From the NCBI GenBank assembly GCA_020051175.1, contig JAGVJJ010000012.1:1-40752 (forward strand): a stretch of 40,752 nucleotides of DNA, read 5' to 3'. Positions 1 to 9,053 of this stretch are shown here, piece after piece (within the stretch, counting starts at the first letter, position 1; every line of letters begins with the position of its first letter). The stretch is from Bacteroidia bacterium. Lineage in GTDB: Bacteria; Bacteroidota; Bacteroidia; 2-12-FULL-35-15. The position numbers were made by a program, and so were the translations under genes. The notes beneath the pieces are model-generated. The model ran no database searches and had not been told where the DNA came from. It saw only the letters and a program-made list of their open reading frames with translations.

Positions 1-1
1 A

Positions 2-1330
2 GGCAAAAAAGTACTCATTCTTACCCACCGTATTGAGCTTTGCGCCCAAACTTCCAATATGCTTGTTGAATTTGGGGTGAAGAACAAAATCATCAACAGC
101 AAAGTAAAAAACTTACCGGACCAGGATGAATACATGTGCTTTGTGGCCATGGTGGAAACCCTCAATAACAGATTGCAGGACGAGAAGCTGGATATAGATA
201 ATGTAGGCCTGGTTATTATTGATGAGGCGCATTACAATTCGTTCCGAAAACTGTTTCAGTATTTTGAAAAGAGCGATATACTCGGTGTAACAGCCACTCC
301 GCTGAGTTCAAACATCCGTTTGCCAATGAAGGACAACTACCACGAGTTGATTGTAGGGCACTCCATTGCAGAGCTTATAGAAAAAGGATTCCTTTCGAAA
401 GCAATTACTTATAGCTATGATGTGCATTTGGGTTCCTTAAAAATTGGCATTGATGGAGATTATACGGTAAGCTCATCTGACAGGCTCTACAGTACACACG
501 TGATGCAGGAAAAGCTGCTGGAGGCTTACAAAGAAAAATCCCTTGGAAAAAAAACACTGATTTTTAACAATGGTATAATGACCTCAAGGTACGTGTATAC
601 CCTGTTTAAAAAGGCTGGTTATGAAATTGAGCACCTGGACAATACCCATTCTGAAACTGAACGAAGGGAAATCCTTACCTGGTTTAAAAATAAACCGGAT
701 GCAATACTTACATCTGTAGGTATACTTACCACTGGTTTTGATGAGCCTACAGTGGAAACGATTATTTTAAACCGGGCTACCAAATCGCTTACGCTTTATC
801 ACCAGATGATTGGACGGGGTTCCCGCAGGTTACCAAACAAAAATGAATTTACAGTTATCGATTTAGGTAACAATGCCCTTCGCTTTGGTTTGTGGGATGC
901 TTTTGTCGACTGGCAGGAAATATTCCGCAATCCTGACCACTATCTGATGAACCTTTCGCCTGATACCGAGATTGAACGGCAGTTCAAATATAAAATGCCG
1001 GAGTGGTTGCGTGCGCGCTTTGCAAAAACAGAAACTGTTGAATTTGATATTCAGCTCGAATACCTGAAAGTGATCAAAGAGGGCTTGCGCCCGATGGTAG
1101 CCATTGACCGGGCCATTGAGCAACATGCCAATATGTGTTTTGAAAACAGTGCCGACTATGATGAAGCCGTGGAGCTGGCAAAATACCTTGCGGAAGATAT
1201 TGAATACCGTGTAAAGCGTTACTGTTACTGCATTTCTAAATGTACCGACAATTATGTGAGCTGGTTACAGGATGAATATAAACGTAAACTGGGTGTGATA
1301 TTAAACCGGAAGTTTATAACCGTGGAATAG
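2..1330 (+). CDS. SF2 DEAD/DEAH-box helicase, C-terminal part (5' end outside window)
   Basis: This is an ATP-dependent nucleic-acid helicase or translocase of superfamily 2, type III restriction/RecQ-like in layout. The frame is open from base 2, and the residues before the first ATG (position 59) read VLILTHRIELCAQT, a motif Ia-like stretch. The Walker A motif and true start must therefore lie upstream of the window. Numbered from the ATG at 59, the DEAH box is at residues 55-58, GVTATP (motif III) at about 76-81, and the motif VI sequence QMIGRGSRR sits in the second RecA domain. The last ~130 residues form an extra helical domain that I cannot assign. The gene converges on the next one with only 20 bp between stop codons. 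The helicase call is secure; the specific pathway (repair, restriction or RNA) cannot be told from this fragment. Confidence 0.9.
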   Translation, partial: GKKVLILTHRIELCAQTSNMLVEFGVKNKIINSKVKNLPDQDEYMCFVAMVETLNNRLQDEKLDIDNVGLVIIDEAHYNSFRKLFQYFEKSDILGVTATPLSSNIRLPMKDNYHELIVGHSIAELIEKGFLSKAITYSYDVHLGSLKIGIDGDYTVSSSDRLYSTHVMQEKLLEAYKEKSLGKKTLIFNNGIMTSRYVYTLFKKAGYEIEHLDNTHSETERREILTWFKNKPDAILTSVGILTTGFDEPTVETIILNRATKSLTLYHQMIGRGSRRLPNKNEFTVIDLGNNALRFGLWDAFVDWQEIFRNPDHYLMNLSPDTEIERQFKYKMPEWLRARFAKTETVEFDIQLEYLKVIKEGLRPMVAIDRAIEQHANMCFENSADYDEAVELAKYLAEDIEYRVKRYCYCISKCTDNYVSWLQDEYKRKLGVILNRKFITVE

Positions 1331-1350
1331 CATATATTTCCTCCTTTAAT

Positions 1351-1704
1351 TTATTGTTTTCCGGAAATCTCCTTCTTTACTTTTACAGGCAGTTTACTGA
1401 ATATCAAATCATAGGATGTTTTGATGTACTCTTTCCATTTTTTGTCCGACAGCCTGTTGATATTATCGACATGCACCCATTTGTTGCGTGCCATATAGGG
1501 TGCAGGAATTATTCCGGGTTTTGTGGTCAACTCGTCAAACAATTCATCTGTAGTTTTAAAAGAGGCCGAAACGGGAACATGGTCGGGACTGGTAACTAAA
1601 AACATTTTCCCACCAATATTGAAACACAGGTGATCTTCCCATTTAATGTCTTCAGTAACACCAGGTAAGCCGAGGCAGTAGTTTCTGATTTCTTCGAGTG
1701 TCAT
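1351..1704 (-). CDS. MmcQ/YjbR family protein
   Basis: A 117-residue protein of the MmcQ/YjbR family (small alpha/beta proteins with a CyaY-like fold, often called DNA-binding). Visible family features are the N-terminal helix with LPGVTEDIKWEDHLCFNIGGKMF, then VSASFKTTDE, then the PAPYMARNKWVHVD stretch before a terminal helix containing SYDLIFSKLP. The length is typical. It lies 30 bp downstream of the phosphatase gene on the same strand and could be co-transcribed with it. The biochemical role of the family is poorly established, so no function beyond the family name is claimed. Confidence 0.88.
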   Translation of the reverse strand: MTLEEIRNYCLGLPGVTEDIKWEDHLCFNIGGKMFLVTSPDHVPVSASFKTTDELFDELTTKPGIIPAPYMARNKWVHVDNINRLSDKKWKEYIKTSYDLIFSKLPVKVKKEISGKQ

Positions 1705-1734
1705 TTAAGAATATTTTTATTTTTTTTTGTTGAT

Positions 1735-3954
1735 TTAAACTTTTATACCAATAACGAGTATATCATCAATTTGTTCACTATTTCCCTGCCATTTGTCAAG
1801 GAAATCAGCAAGATGAGTATGCTGCTGTTCCATTGACAGATTTTGTATTGACAGGAAAAGCTCTTTTAATTTTTTTGTCCCAAGGCGCAGATCAGTTTCT
1901 CCATTGAAAGCATCGGTATAGCCATCTGAAAAAATATAAAACACATCGTTTGGGAACAATTGCACTTCATGACTTTGAAAATGTTGGTCAAGGCTAGTAA
2001 ATCCACCGATGGATTTTTTTGTTGGTTTTATTTCTTCAATAGTTGTTTGTCCGGATCGTATAATCCACAACGGCCTGCCAGCCCCTGAATACTTAAGGAG
2101 GCGGTTTTTAGCATCAAACTTACAAAAAGCAATATCCATACCATCACGCGAAGCTTCTCTGCTGCCATCCTGGCGTAATGATTTTCGTATACCATTATTT
2201 ACATGTTCCAGAATCTCCGATGGCTCATTGCTCTGAGCTATGGCATCATCCAGCTTTTCTGAACATATCATACTCATAAACGCACCCGGTACCCCATGAC
2301 CGGTGCAGTCGGCAGCTGCGATAAAAACTAAGTTCTGGCCTTTATGAAAATAATAAAAATCACCGCTGACAATATCCTTTGGCCTGTAAAGAATAAAGCT
2401 ATTCGGAAAAGCCAGTTTTACTTCATTCAATTCCGGTAGCTTTGCTTTTTGAATAAGCTGTGCATAGTTGATGCTATCAGTTATGTTCTGATTTTTATCT
2501 TCTATGATTAATTTCTGTTGTTCGGTTTCTTTGTTTTTTTGTTCAATAATTTGTTTTTGCTTGCGAGTGACATTTAAAGAACGGTATAGTACGATTGCAA
2601 AAAATATTACTAATAAAAGTCCGATTGTTACCGAGTATAAAATAATTCGTTGTTTTCTTTTTTCATCATTTGCTGCCATGTCCTTTTTTGCCTGTTCTGC
2701 ATTTGCAAGGGTTTCTTTTTTATCAAATTCATATTGCATTTGAGTTTCAATAGTTTTTTTTGCATTTTCTTCTTTGCTGATTTCGTCTTTATATTTCATA
2801 TACAGTTGCTGATGCTCAAATGCAGATTTATAATTCCCTAATGCACTATCAACCTTTACCAGGTCTGCATAAATTTTTAAACTTCTATCCTTTAGTCCTT
2901 TCCATCTTTCAAATATTGGCAAAGCTTCAAGTAGGTGCTTTTCTGCCCGTTTATACTCCTTTTGTTTAATCAATACGCGTCCTATATCTGCGGAACGTAA
3001 AGCATACCCAACCTCGGTTGCTTTGTTTTTACTATCCATTGTCAGGCAGATGTAATAATATTCCAGAGCTTTGGTATAGTCTTCAATCAGCTCATATAAA
3101 TGACCGAGCCTGAAGTAAATATTTGCGTCAATTGGCTTGTTTGCCTTCATCATATCAAAACCCTTAAGAGTATATTTCAGGGCATTTTCCTTACTGCCTT
3201 TTCTGGCATATATTTCGCCAATTCCCATCATTGCGCTTGCTGTTCGAATACCGTTTTTTACTGAGTCAGCTTTCGTCAGCAATGTATTGCCCTTGGCCAG
3301 TTCATGCATAGTGTTTAAATATTTAAATGCATAGTCCAGGCCTTTATCATGTTGATTGAATTTACTGGAATAAACATCACCAACTCCAATATACTTGCTT
3401 CCTAGTAGATATTTGAGTTCAACAAACTCTTTTGTATTGTGAGCAGGTGTTGTATTTCTAAGCATCGCTTCATATGTGTCCAATGTCTTTAAGCTATACC
3501 GAAGGCCCTCTTCAAAGTTTCCTTGATTATAATACAGGGTAGAAATGTCCTGATAGATATCTGCAATTTTTTTCGGGTTTCCGCTCTCTTCAAATATTTT
3601 TAAGGCTTTGAAATAATGTTTAAATGCTTCGGGATAATTGACTGTATCTGCTGAAAAAAACAACCAGCCTTTATTGGCGTATGCAATGCCTTCGCCTTTT
3701 TTATAATTTAGTTTTTGTGAGAGAAGCAAGGCTTCAATGGCGTATTTTCTTTTTTCTCTTTTCTCAAGCGAACTGAATTTGTCACATAAAGCATTAAGAG
3801 TGTTTACTTTGTTGGTATCATCTAGTTGCGTTTTTAATACTGTTAGAAGAGAGTCCTTCTTTTTACTGGCATTTCCTGTTGGAAAATTTTGCCCGATAGA
3901 ATTGATGCAAATAATTATAATGCTGAACAGCAATAATAATAGTCCTTTTCTCAT
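1735..3954 (-). CDS. TPR-containing SpoIIE/PP2C-type serine phosphatase
   Basis: A 739-residue signalling protein. Residues 1-22 form a signal peptide or anchor. TPR-like helical repeats fill about 50-390, a coiled coil follows, and a single membrane helix lies near 436-458. A second coiled coil (460-500) links to a SpoIIE-type PP2C phosphatase domain (about 505-739). Metal-binding acidic motifs of the phosphatase are visible: VSGDFYY (D532), AADCTGHGVPGAF (D549), FSDGYTDAF and the terminal IDDILVIG. The architecture implies a periplasmic TPR sensor with a cytoplasmic phosphatase acting on an anti-sigma antagonist or similar phosphoprotein. No anti-sigma factor or STAS gene lies nearby, so the partner is unknown. 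This architecture is common in Bacteroidota. Confidence 0.9.
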   Translation of the reverse strand: MRKGLLLLLFSIIIICINSIGQNFPTGNASKKKDSLLTVLKTQLDDTNKVNTLNALCDKFSSLEKREKRKYAIEALLLSQKLNYKKGEGIAYANKGWLFFSADTVNYPEAFKHYFKALKIFEESGNPKKIADIYQDISTLYYNQGNFEEGLRYSLKTLDTYEAMLRNTTPAHNTKEFVELKYLLGSKYIGVGDVYSSKFNQHDKGLDYAFKYLNTMHELAKGNTLLTKADSVKNGIRTASAMMGIGEIYARKGSKENALKYTLKGFDMMKANKPIDANIYFRLGHLYELIEDYTKALEYYYICLTMDSKNKATEVGYALRSADIGRVLIKQKEYKRAEKHLLEALPIFERWKGLKDRSLKIYADLVKVDSALGNYKSAFEHQQLYMKYKDEISKEENAKKTIETQMQYEFDKKETLANAEQAKKDMAANDEKRKQRIILYSVTIGLLLVIFFAIVLYRSLNVTRKQKQIIEQKNKETEQQKLIIEDKNQNITDSINYAQLIQKAKLPELNEVKLAFPNSFILYRPKDIVSGDFYYFHKGQNLVFIAAADCTGHGVPGAFMSMICSEKLDDAIAQSNEPSEILEHVNNGIRKSLRQDGSREASRDGMDIAFCKFDAKNRLLKYSGAGRPLWIIRSGQTTIEEIKPTKKSIGGFTSLDQHFQSHEVQLFPNDVFYIFSDGYTDAFNGETDLRLGTKKLKELFLSIQNLSMEQQHTHLADFLDKWQGNSEQIDDILVIGIKV

Positions 3955-3969
3955 ATTTCTTCAATTAAA

Positions 3970-5193
3970 TTACAATAGCTGTTGTGCCGCGATCCATCCG
4001 CTGCTCCACGCATTCTGAAAATTAAATCCCCCGGTAATGCCATCCACATCCATAATTTCACCGGCAAAATACAAACCGGGAACAAGCTTGCTCTGCATGG
4101 TAGTAAAATCAATTTCTTTGAGGCTGATGCCTCCACAAGTTACAAATTCCTCTTTAAACGTTGTTTTTCCTAGTACTTTATATTCGTCATTCACAAGGCT
4201 TGCTGCAAGTACATTTGCACTCTTTTTTGAAAGGTCGGCCCAGCGTGTGGTTTTAGTTATACCAGACTTTTGTACCAGGTGTTCCCACAGGCGTTTCGGC
4301 AGTTCAAACGGACAATTTCCGGCAATCATTTTAGAAGGGTTTTCCTCACGCTGGTTGGCAAATTCTATACGTACTTTTTCTTCATTGTGTTTTGGCAGCC
4401 AGCTTACCAAAGCCGAAAAGTGATAGTTCAAATCATTCAGCTGGCGGGCTCCCCAGGCCGATGCTTTTAATATTGCAGGACCACTTAGCCCCCAGTGTGT
4501 AATAAGCAGCGGACCTTCGGTTTCCAGTTTTGTGCCTGCCACCCGTACTCTTGCATTGGTTACTGAAACACCCATCAGCTGTGTAATTGAATTGTTTGGA
4601 ATGTTAAAAGTAAAAAGGGAAGGTACTGGTTTTACAATGTTATGCCCGAGCTTGCGAAGCCATTCATAAGCAGCATCTTTAGGGTTACCACCCGTAGCTA
4701 TGATCAGTTTATCACAGGTGAAACTACCGCCACCATTGGCTTTAAGTGTAAATGTATTGTCTTCGTTTTTTCTTATTTCAATTATATCCGCATTAAGCTT
4801 TATCTGTACCCCTGATCTTTCAGCTTCCTGCATCAGGCAACCAGCAATTGTTTCAGACGAATCTGTAACCGGGAACATACGCCCATCCGGCTCTGTTTTT
4901 AGTTTTACTCCACGATCCTCAAACCATTTAATGGTATCAGCAACTGCAAATCGGCTAAAAGCATTGCGCAATTCCTTTTCCCCCCTGGGGTAGCTTTTTA
5001 CAAGCACAGAATTATCAAAACAGGCATGGGTAACATTGCACCTTCCGCCTCCGGAAACCCTTACTTTTGAAAGCAGTTTAGAGCTTTTTTCAAGCAGTGT
5101 TACCGTAAATGCAGGATGCAGCTGTGCACAATTTATTGCAGCAAAAAAACCAGCCGCTCCGCCACCAATAACTATCACTCTTACCGCACTCAT
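3970..5193 (-). CDS. HI0933/BaiN-family FAD-dependent oxidoreductase
   Basis: A 407-residue flavoprotein of the HI0933 family (NAD(P)/FAD-dependent oxidoreductase). The N-terminus holds the dinucleotide-binding GGGAAGFFAA (residues 9-18), followed by a family-typical VSGGGRCNVTHA motif near 46-57, an IIATGGNP segment, and a C-terminal GLYFAGEIMDVDGITGG/FNFQNAWSSGW block that closes the FAD site. Length matches the family. The physiological substrate of most members is unknown; some reduce bile acid double bonds, which cannot be inferred here. It lies 15 bp upstream of the phosphatase gene on the same strand and is divergent from the channel gene. Confidence 0.9.
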   Translation of the reverse strand: MSAVRVIVIGGGAAGFFAAINCAQLHPAFTVTLLEKSSKLLSKVRVSGGGRCNVTHACFDNSVLVKSYPRGEKELRNAFSRFAVADTIKWFEDRGVKLKTEPDGRMFPVTDSSETIAGCLMQEAERSGVQIKLNADIIEIRKNEDNTFTLKANGGGSFTCDKLIIATGGNPKDAAYEWLRKLGHNIVKPVPSLFTFNIPNNSITQLMGVSVTNARVRVAGTKLETEGPLLITHWGLSGPAILKASAWGARQLNDLNYHFSALVSWLPKHNEEKVRIEFANQREENPSKMIAGNCPFELPKRLWEHLVQKSGITKTTRWADLSKKSANVLAASLVNDEYKVLGKTTFKEEFVTCGGISLKEIDFTTMQSKLVPGLYFAGEIMDVDGITGGFNFQNAWSSGWIAAQQLL

Positions 5194-5210
5194 TGATATT
5201 ACATTATATT

Positions 5211-5241
5211 TTTTGTAAGTATAACCAATTTATTACATTTG
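5211..5241 (+). promoter_or_regulatory. Bacteroidota-type promoter of the CASTOR/POLLUX-like gene
   Basis: The -33 element TTTTG (5211-5215) is separated by 18 bp from the -7 element TACATTTG (5234-5241), a full match to the TAnnTTTG consensus of Bacteroidota. Transcription would begin near 5247. That is downstream of the TTG at 5243, so the ATG at 5282 is the likely start. Confidence 0.65.
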
Positions 5242-5281
5242 TTTGAGCTTTGAAAACTTTTATCCTATTATTTTAAATTTT

Positions 5282-7180
5282 ATGCAAAAATTTTCCTTAT
5301 CACAAAAACTACGTTACCGTTTCGATAACCTCATGAGCAAAGGGCCTATCGCCATGATATCCCTGTTGGGTATTTTGTCCGTGCTAATTGTAGTAATTGC
5401 AGGTGCTGTAATTTCACTTTTTCACATTGCGAGGGAAGGCGAGGAACCTATGGGCTTTATAGAAAGCTCCTGGCAAAGTTTGATGAGGGCGCTGGATTCA
5501 GGTGCTGTTGGCGGTGATGCGGGTTGGGAATTCAGGGCAGTGGCATTTGTAGTGACATTGGGTGGTATCTTTATTCTTTCAACATTGATAGGGGTTTTGG
5601 GCAATGGCATTCAAAACAAGCTGGAAGAGCTCAGGAAGGGCAGGAGTGTGGTGATTGAAAAAAATCATACACTCATTCTCGGCTGGTCTTCAAAAATATT
5701 TACTATTATTTCCGAGCTGGTTATTGCTAACGAAAACCAGAAGAACCCGTGTGTCGTAATCCTTGCCGACAGAGATAAGGTGGAGATGGAAGATGAAATC
5801 CGGAGCAAAATTGACGATCTGAAAAATACAAGGGTGATTTGCCGCAGCGGTATTCCTAATGATATGGCGGATTTGAACATTGCTAATCCTCATTCAGCCA
5901 AATCAATCATTGTGCTTGCCCCGGAAGAAGGCAATGCAGATCCGCTTGCAATTAAGACCATTCTGGCCATTACAAATAACCCGGAAAGAAGAAATGAGCC
6001 CTATCACATTGTGGCGGAAATAAAGGAAGAAAAGAACCTGGAAGTGGCGAAGATGGTAGGCAAAGATGAAGTGGAGCTGGTACTTACGGATGATATTATT
6101 GCACGTATCATGGTGCAAACATCACGTCAAAGCGGCCTCAGCATTGTGTTTCATGAACTGATGGATTTTGATGGTGCCGAAATTTATTTTAAAGAAGAAA
6201 AAGTGCTCACCGGCAAAACCTATGCCGATACGGTTATGGCTTATGAAGATTCGGCTGTAATTGGTCTGCAGTATGCTGATGGTGCAGTTAAAATAAACCC
6301 TTCAATGAACTATACGATTCAGCCGGGCGATAAAATCATTGCAATTACAGAGGATGACAATACCATGGTGGTTTCAAAGAAAAAGGATTATACCATCAGT
6401 GAGAAAAGCATCGTGAGCATCATTTCTGATACAATGATTTCAGAGCGCATTTTATTATTGGGCTGGAACAAAAGAGCATTCACAATCATCCGGGAAATGG
6501 ACAATTACGTTGCATCCGGCTCTTATATGAAAGTGGTTTCATCCTTTGATGATGATAAGAGCAGCATACTGGAAGTTGCACTGGATTTGAAAAACATCGC
6601 ACTTGAATTCCAGCATGCTGATACTACCAGTCGTGAGGTGATTGATCAGCTGGATATAGCAAGTTATTCCAGTGTGCAGATGCTGTGTTATAAGGATAAT
6701 ATGGATATGCAGGATGCTGATGCACAAACCCTCATTACACTGTTGCATATCCGCAGGGTAATTGAAGAAACCGGTAAAGACATTAAAGTGGTAAGTGAAA
6801 TGTTGGACATACGGAACCGTGACCTGGCCGAGGTTACAAAAGCCGATGACTTTATTGTAAGCGATAAGCTGATCAGTTTACTTATGTCGCAGGTTTCTGA
6901 GAACAAGTACCTGATGCCGGTATTTTCGGATTTATTCAGTGCTGATGGCAGCGAAATTTATCTGAAACCTGTAGAAGATTATGTGGAGCCAAGGGAACAG
7001 GTAAATTTCTATACTGTTCTTGAAAGTGCGGCCCGTAAAGGCCAGACAGCAATAGGTTACCGTATTGCAGCCAACTCGCATGATAGTGGCAAGGCATATG
7101 GTGTTGTACTAAACCCTGTGAAATCAAAAATATTGAAGTTTACCCCTAATGATAGGGTGATTGTGCTGGCGGAAAGCTGA
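5282..7180 (+). CDS. CASTOR/POLLUX-related putative ion channel with two RCK/TrkA-N-like domains
   Basis: A 632-residue membrane protein of the CASTOR/POLLUX/DMI1-type channel family. From the ATG at 5282 it has a first membrane helix (AMISLLGILSVLIVVIAG), a pore-like loop containing SLMRALDSGAVGGDAGWEFR, a second helix (VVTLGGIFILSTLIGVLGNG), and then the conserved linker HTLILGWSSKIFTIISEL that begins the first Rossmann-like RCK domain. A second RCK-like domain begins at ERILLLGWNKRAFTIIREM. An in-frame TTG at 5243 would add 13 residues, but the promoter at 5211-5241 makes that start unlikely. Plant homologues are nuclear cation channels; ion selectivity of bacterial members is uncertain. 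It is monocistronic, divergent from the flavoprotein gene. Confidence 0.88.
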   Translation: MQKFSLSQKLRYRFDNLMSKGPIAMISLLGILSVLIVVIAGAVISLFHIAREGEEPMGFIESSWQSLMRALDSGAVGGDAGWEFRAVAFVVTLGGIFILSTLIGVLGNGIQNKLEELRKGRSVVIEKNHTLILGWSSKIFTIISELVIANENQKNPCVVILADRDKVEMEDEIRSKIDDLKNTRVICRSGIPNDMADLNIANPHSAKSIIVLAPEEGNADPLAIKTILAITNNPERRNEPYHIVAEIKEEKNLEVAKMVGKDEVELVLTDDIIARIMVQTSRQSGLSIVFHELMDFDGAEIYFKEEKVLTGKTYADTVMAYEDSAVIGLQYADGAVKINPSMNYTIQPGDKIIAITEDDNTMVVSKKKDYTISEKSIVSIISDTMISERILLLGWNKRAFTIIREMDNYVASGSYMKVVSSFDDDKSSILEVALDLKNIALEFQHADTTSREVIDQLDIASYSSVQMLCYKDNMDMQDADAQTLITLLHIRRVIEETGKDIKVVSEMLDIRNRDLAEVTKADDFIVSDKLISLLMSQVSENKYLMPVFSDLFSADGSEIYLKPVEDYVEPREQVNFYTVLESAARKGQTAIGYRIAANSHDSGKAYGVVLNPVKSKILKFTPNDRVIVLAES

Positions 7181-7253
7181 TGAATATTTACTGATTTGTC
7201 AATTCTAACGAATTATCGCGATTTGCGCTGGTTGGCGGTTTATCCAAACCTAA

Positions 7254-7350
7254 GTGTAACTCCCGCTGGTGTGTAACTCCCCGCTGGTTGGGATTTGCAA
7301 TCCCAACCGAAGAGTAACGTATTTGGTCTACCGAAAGGATTTATAATCCT
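7254..7350. repeat. REP-like intergenic repeat with two related hairpins
   Basis: Positions 7254-7270 and 7271-7288 are near-identical tandem 17/18-nt copies (GTGTAACTCCCGCTGGT; the second has one extra C). They run into a perfect inverted repeat with 10-bp arms (7286-7295 and 7299-7308, loop TGC) and a second, shorter one (7336-7341 and 7345-7350, loop TAT). Both hairpins share a GGATT-N3-AATCC core. This fills the 178-bp spacer after the channel gene. The form resembles REP elements mobilised by RAYT transposases, but no RAYT gene is present here. Confidence 0.65.
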
Positions 7351-7358
7351 AAGACTCT

Positions 7359-8918
7359 TTACAACCCAAACACAGCCTCAGCCAACCCCGTTTCATCAAA
7401 CGTTACAGGTAAAACACATCTGTTAATACCAAATTCTGCCAGCTTCTTTTCTGTTGATTTTCCAATTGCAATTACCTTCTGATTTGGAGCAAGGCTCCAC
7501 TTTTCAAAAAAGGAAGCAACATTGGAAGGGCTTGTAAATACTACTATTTCGGCAGCAGGCAAAGCTTCATTTTCTTTTTTTACCGTTTCGTAAACTACCA
7601 GGTCATTAAGCCTGCCCGCATCTTCAAACTGTTGCTGAATAGTGCGTAAGCCGCCTTTTGCCTGTGGAAAAAGAACACTTTCACTGCCTACAGCTTTTGC
7701 GAATTTTTTTCCTACCACCTTTGTATCGTTTATGGAACCGACAAACGCAGCATTCCTATCGTATTGTCTCAATGTTTCTTCGGTAGATTTACCAATTACT
7801 CCAAACTTTGTCTTAGGCTTTAACTGCGGGTTTTGCTCAAAGAAAAATTTAACCGCATTGGAGCTGGCAAAAAACACCCAGTCGCTGGTAGGAACATTTG
7901 TAATAGCAACCTTTTTTGTTTCAATAAAAGAGATACCGTATACCTTGTATCCATTCTGTTCCAGAACATTTTTAAAAAACGAATCATCCGTTAAATCCCG
8001 CGTAATAAGCACCGATGTTGGTTTTATCGCATTTAACCTTGTAACAATTTTCTCTGCAAACCCTTCATCCGTATACGATTCAGCATAAATGCGTTTCGGC
8101 ATTTTGTCCCAGGTATCGGCCTTAGAGGTCCATACCTTGAATTTATTATCTTCTTTAATACAATATACACCCAGGGGCAGTTGACATCCGCCATCCAGCA
8201 GGTTCAGCACCTTGCGTTCAACCCCAATCGTATCCTGCACTTTTTCTGAATTGAGCTTATTGATGTATTGAAACAATTCATGATCATCTTCCCTTATTTG
8301 CAACCCTAACACACCTTGTGCAGGTGCAGGGATAAATTCCTTCGGATCTATGCGTGTTACTTTAAATTCACTCAAATCAATCTTCAGGCGCTCTACACCA
8401 GCAGCCGCAAGCAGTATGGCATCGTATTTTTTATCGCGCAGTTTCTGAATGCGTGTAGGTACATTGCCCCTTAAATCTTCCACTTTCACATCGTTGCGGA
8501 AAGCCAGCAATTGTGACTTTCTGCGCGGGGATGAAGTACCAACAATTCCGCCTTTTTTTACAGCAAATTTTAATGTTTTGTCAACACATTCCTTACGTAC
8601 AATAATAATATCAGCAGGATCCTCGCGCTCCGAAACAGCTGCAATTTTAAGTCCTTCAGGGGAGGTGGTAGGTAAATCTTTTTGTGAGTGAACAGCAAGG
8701 TCAATGCTTTTGTTCAATAGCGCTTCTTCAATCTCTTTGGTAAAAAAACCTTTTCCTTCCAGTTTATTAAAGCTCAGGTTTTGTATCTGGTCGCCTTGTG
8801 TAACAATTACTTTTATTTCGGCTGTAAGCCCCAGTTTCTGCACTTTACGTAACACGTGATTGGCCTGCCATAACGCTAAATCACTGCCTCGGGAACCGAT
8901 GATTATTTTTCTGTCCAT
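7359..8918 (-). CDS. hemC-hemD: Bifunctional hydroxymethylbilane synthase / uroporphyrinogen-III synthase
   Basis: A 519-residue fusion catalysing two consecutive steps of tetrapyrrole synthesis. Porphobilinogen is polymerised to hydroxymethylbilane, which is then cyclised to uroporphyrinogen III. Residues 1 to ~298 are porphobilinogen deaminase: IIIGSRGSDLALWQA at the N-terminus, VHSQKDLPT, GTSSPRRKSQL, and the dipyrromethane-cofactor cysteine C245 in LLDGGCQLPLG. Residues ~300-519 are a HemD domain: VLITRDLTDDSFF, WVFFASSNAVKFFFEQ, a central FPQAKGG and ending VFTSPSNVASFF/IAIGKSTEKKL. Most bacteria have separate genes; the fused form is known in some Bacteroidota. It lies downstream of hemA on the same strand, but a terminator lies between them, so it may have its own promoter. 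Confidence 0.95.
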   Translation of the reverse strand: MDRKIIIGSRGSDLALWQANHVLRKVQKLGLTAEIKVIVTQGDQIQNLSFNKLEGKGFFTKEIEEALLNKSIDLAVHSQKDLPTTSPEGLKIAAVSEREDPADIIIVRKECVDKTLKFAVKKGGIVGTSSPRRKSQLLAFRNDVKVEDLRGNVPTRIQKLRDKKYDAILLAAAGVERLKIDLSEFKVTRIDPKEFIPAPAQGVLGLQIREDDHELFQYINKLNSEKVQDTIGVERKVLNLLDGGCQLPLGVYCIKEDNKFKVWTSKADTWDKMPKRIYAESYTDEGFAEKIVTRLNAIKPTSVLITRDLTDDSFFKNVLEQNGYKVYGISFIETKKVAITNVPTSDWVFFASSNAVKFFFEQNPQLKPKTKFGVIGKSTEETLRQYDRNAAFVGSINDTKVVGKKFAKAVGSESVLFPQAKGGLRTIQQQFEDAGRLNDLVVYETVKKENEALPAAEIVVFTSPSNVASFFEKWSLAPNQKVIAIGKSTEKKLAEFGINRCVLPVTFDETGLAEAVFGL

Positions 8919-9028
8919 TTAATAGTATATATTTAGGTACGCCTGATTTTTATGATGCTTATGATTAAAAATGATAGAAATAAGTAAATCTTAATAAATC
9001 TGTGTCATCTGCGTCCTATATTTATGAT

Positions 9029-9050
9029 TAAAAAAAGCCCTTCCGGGCTT
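9029..9050 (-). terminator. Rho-independent terminator of hemA
   Basis: On the minus strand, directly after the hemA stop, a 6-bp stem AAGCCC/GGGCTT (9045-9050 with 9035-9040) and a GGAA loop are followed by a T run (plus-strand A run 9029-9036). Confidence 0.8.
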
Positions 9051-9053
9051 CCT

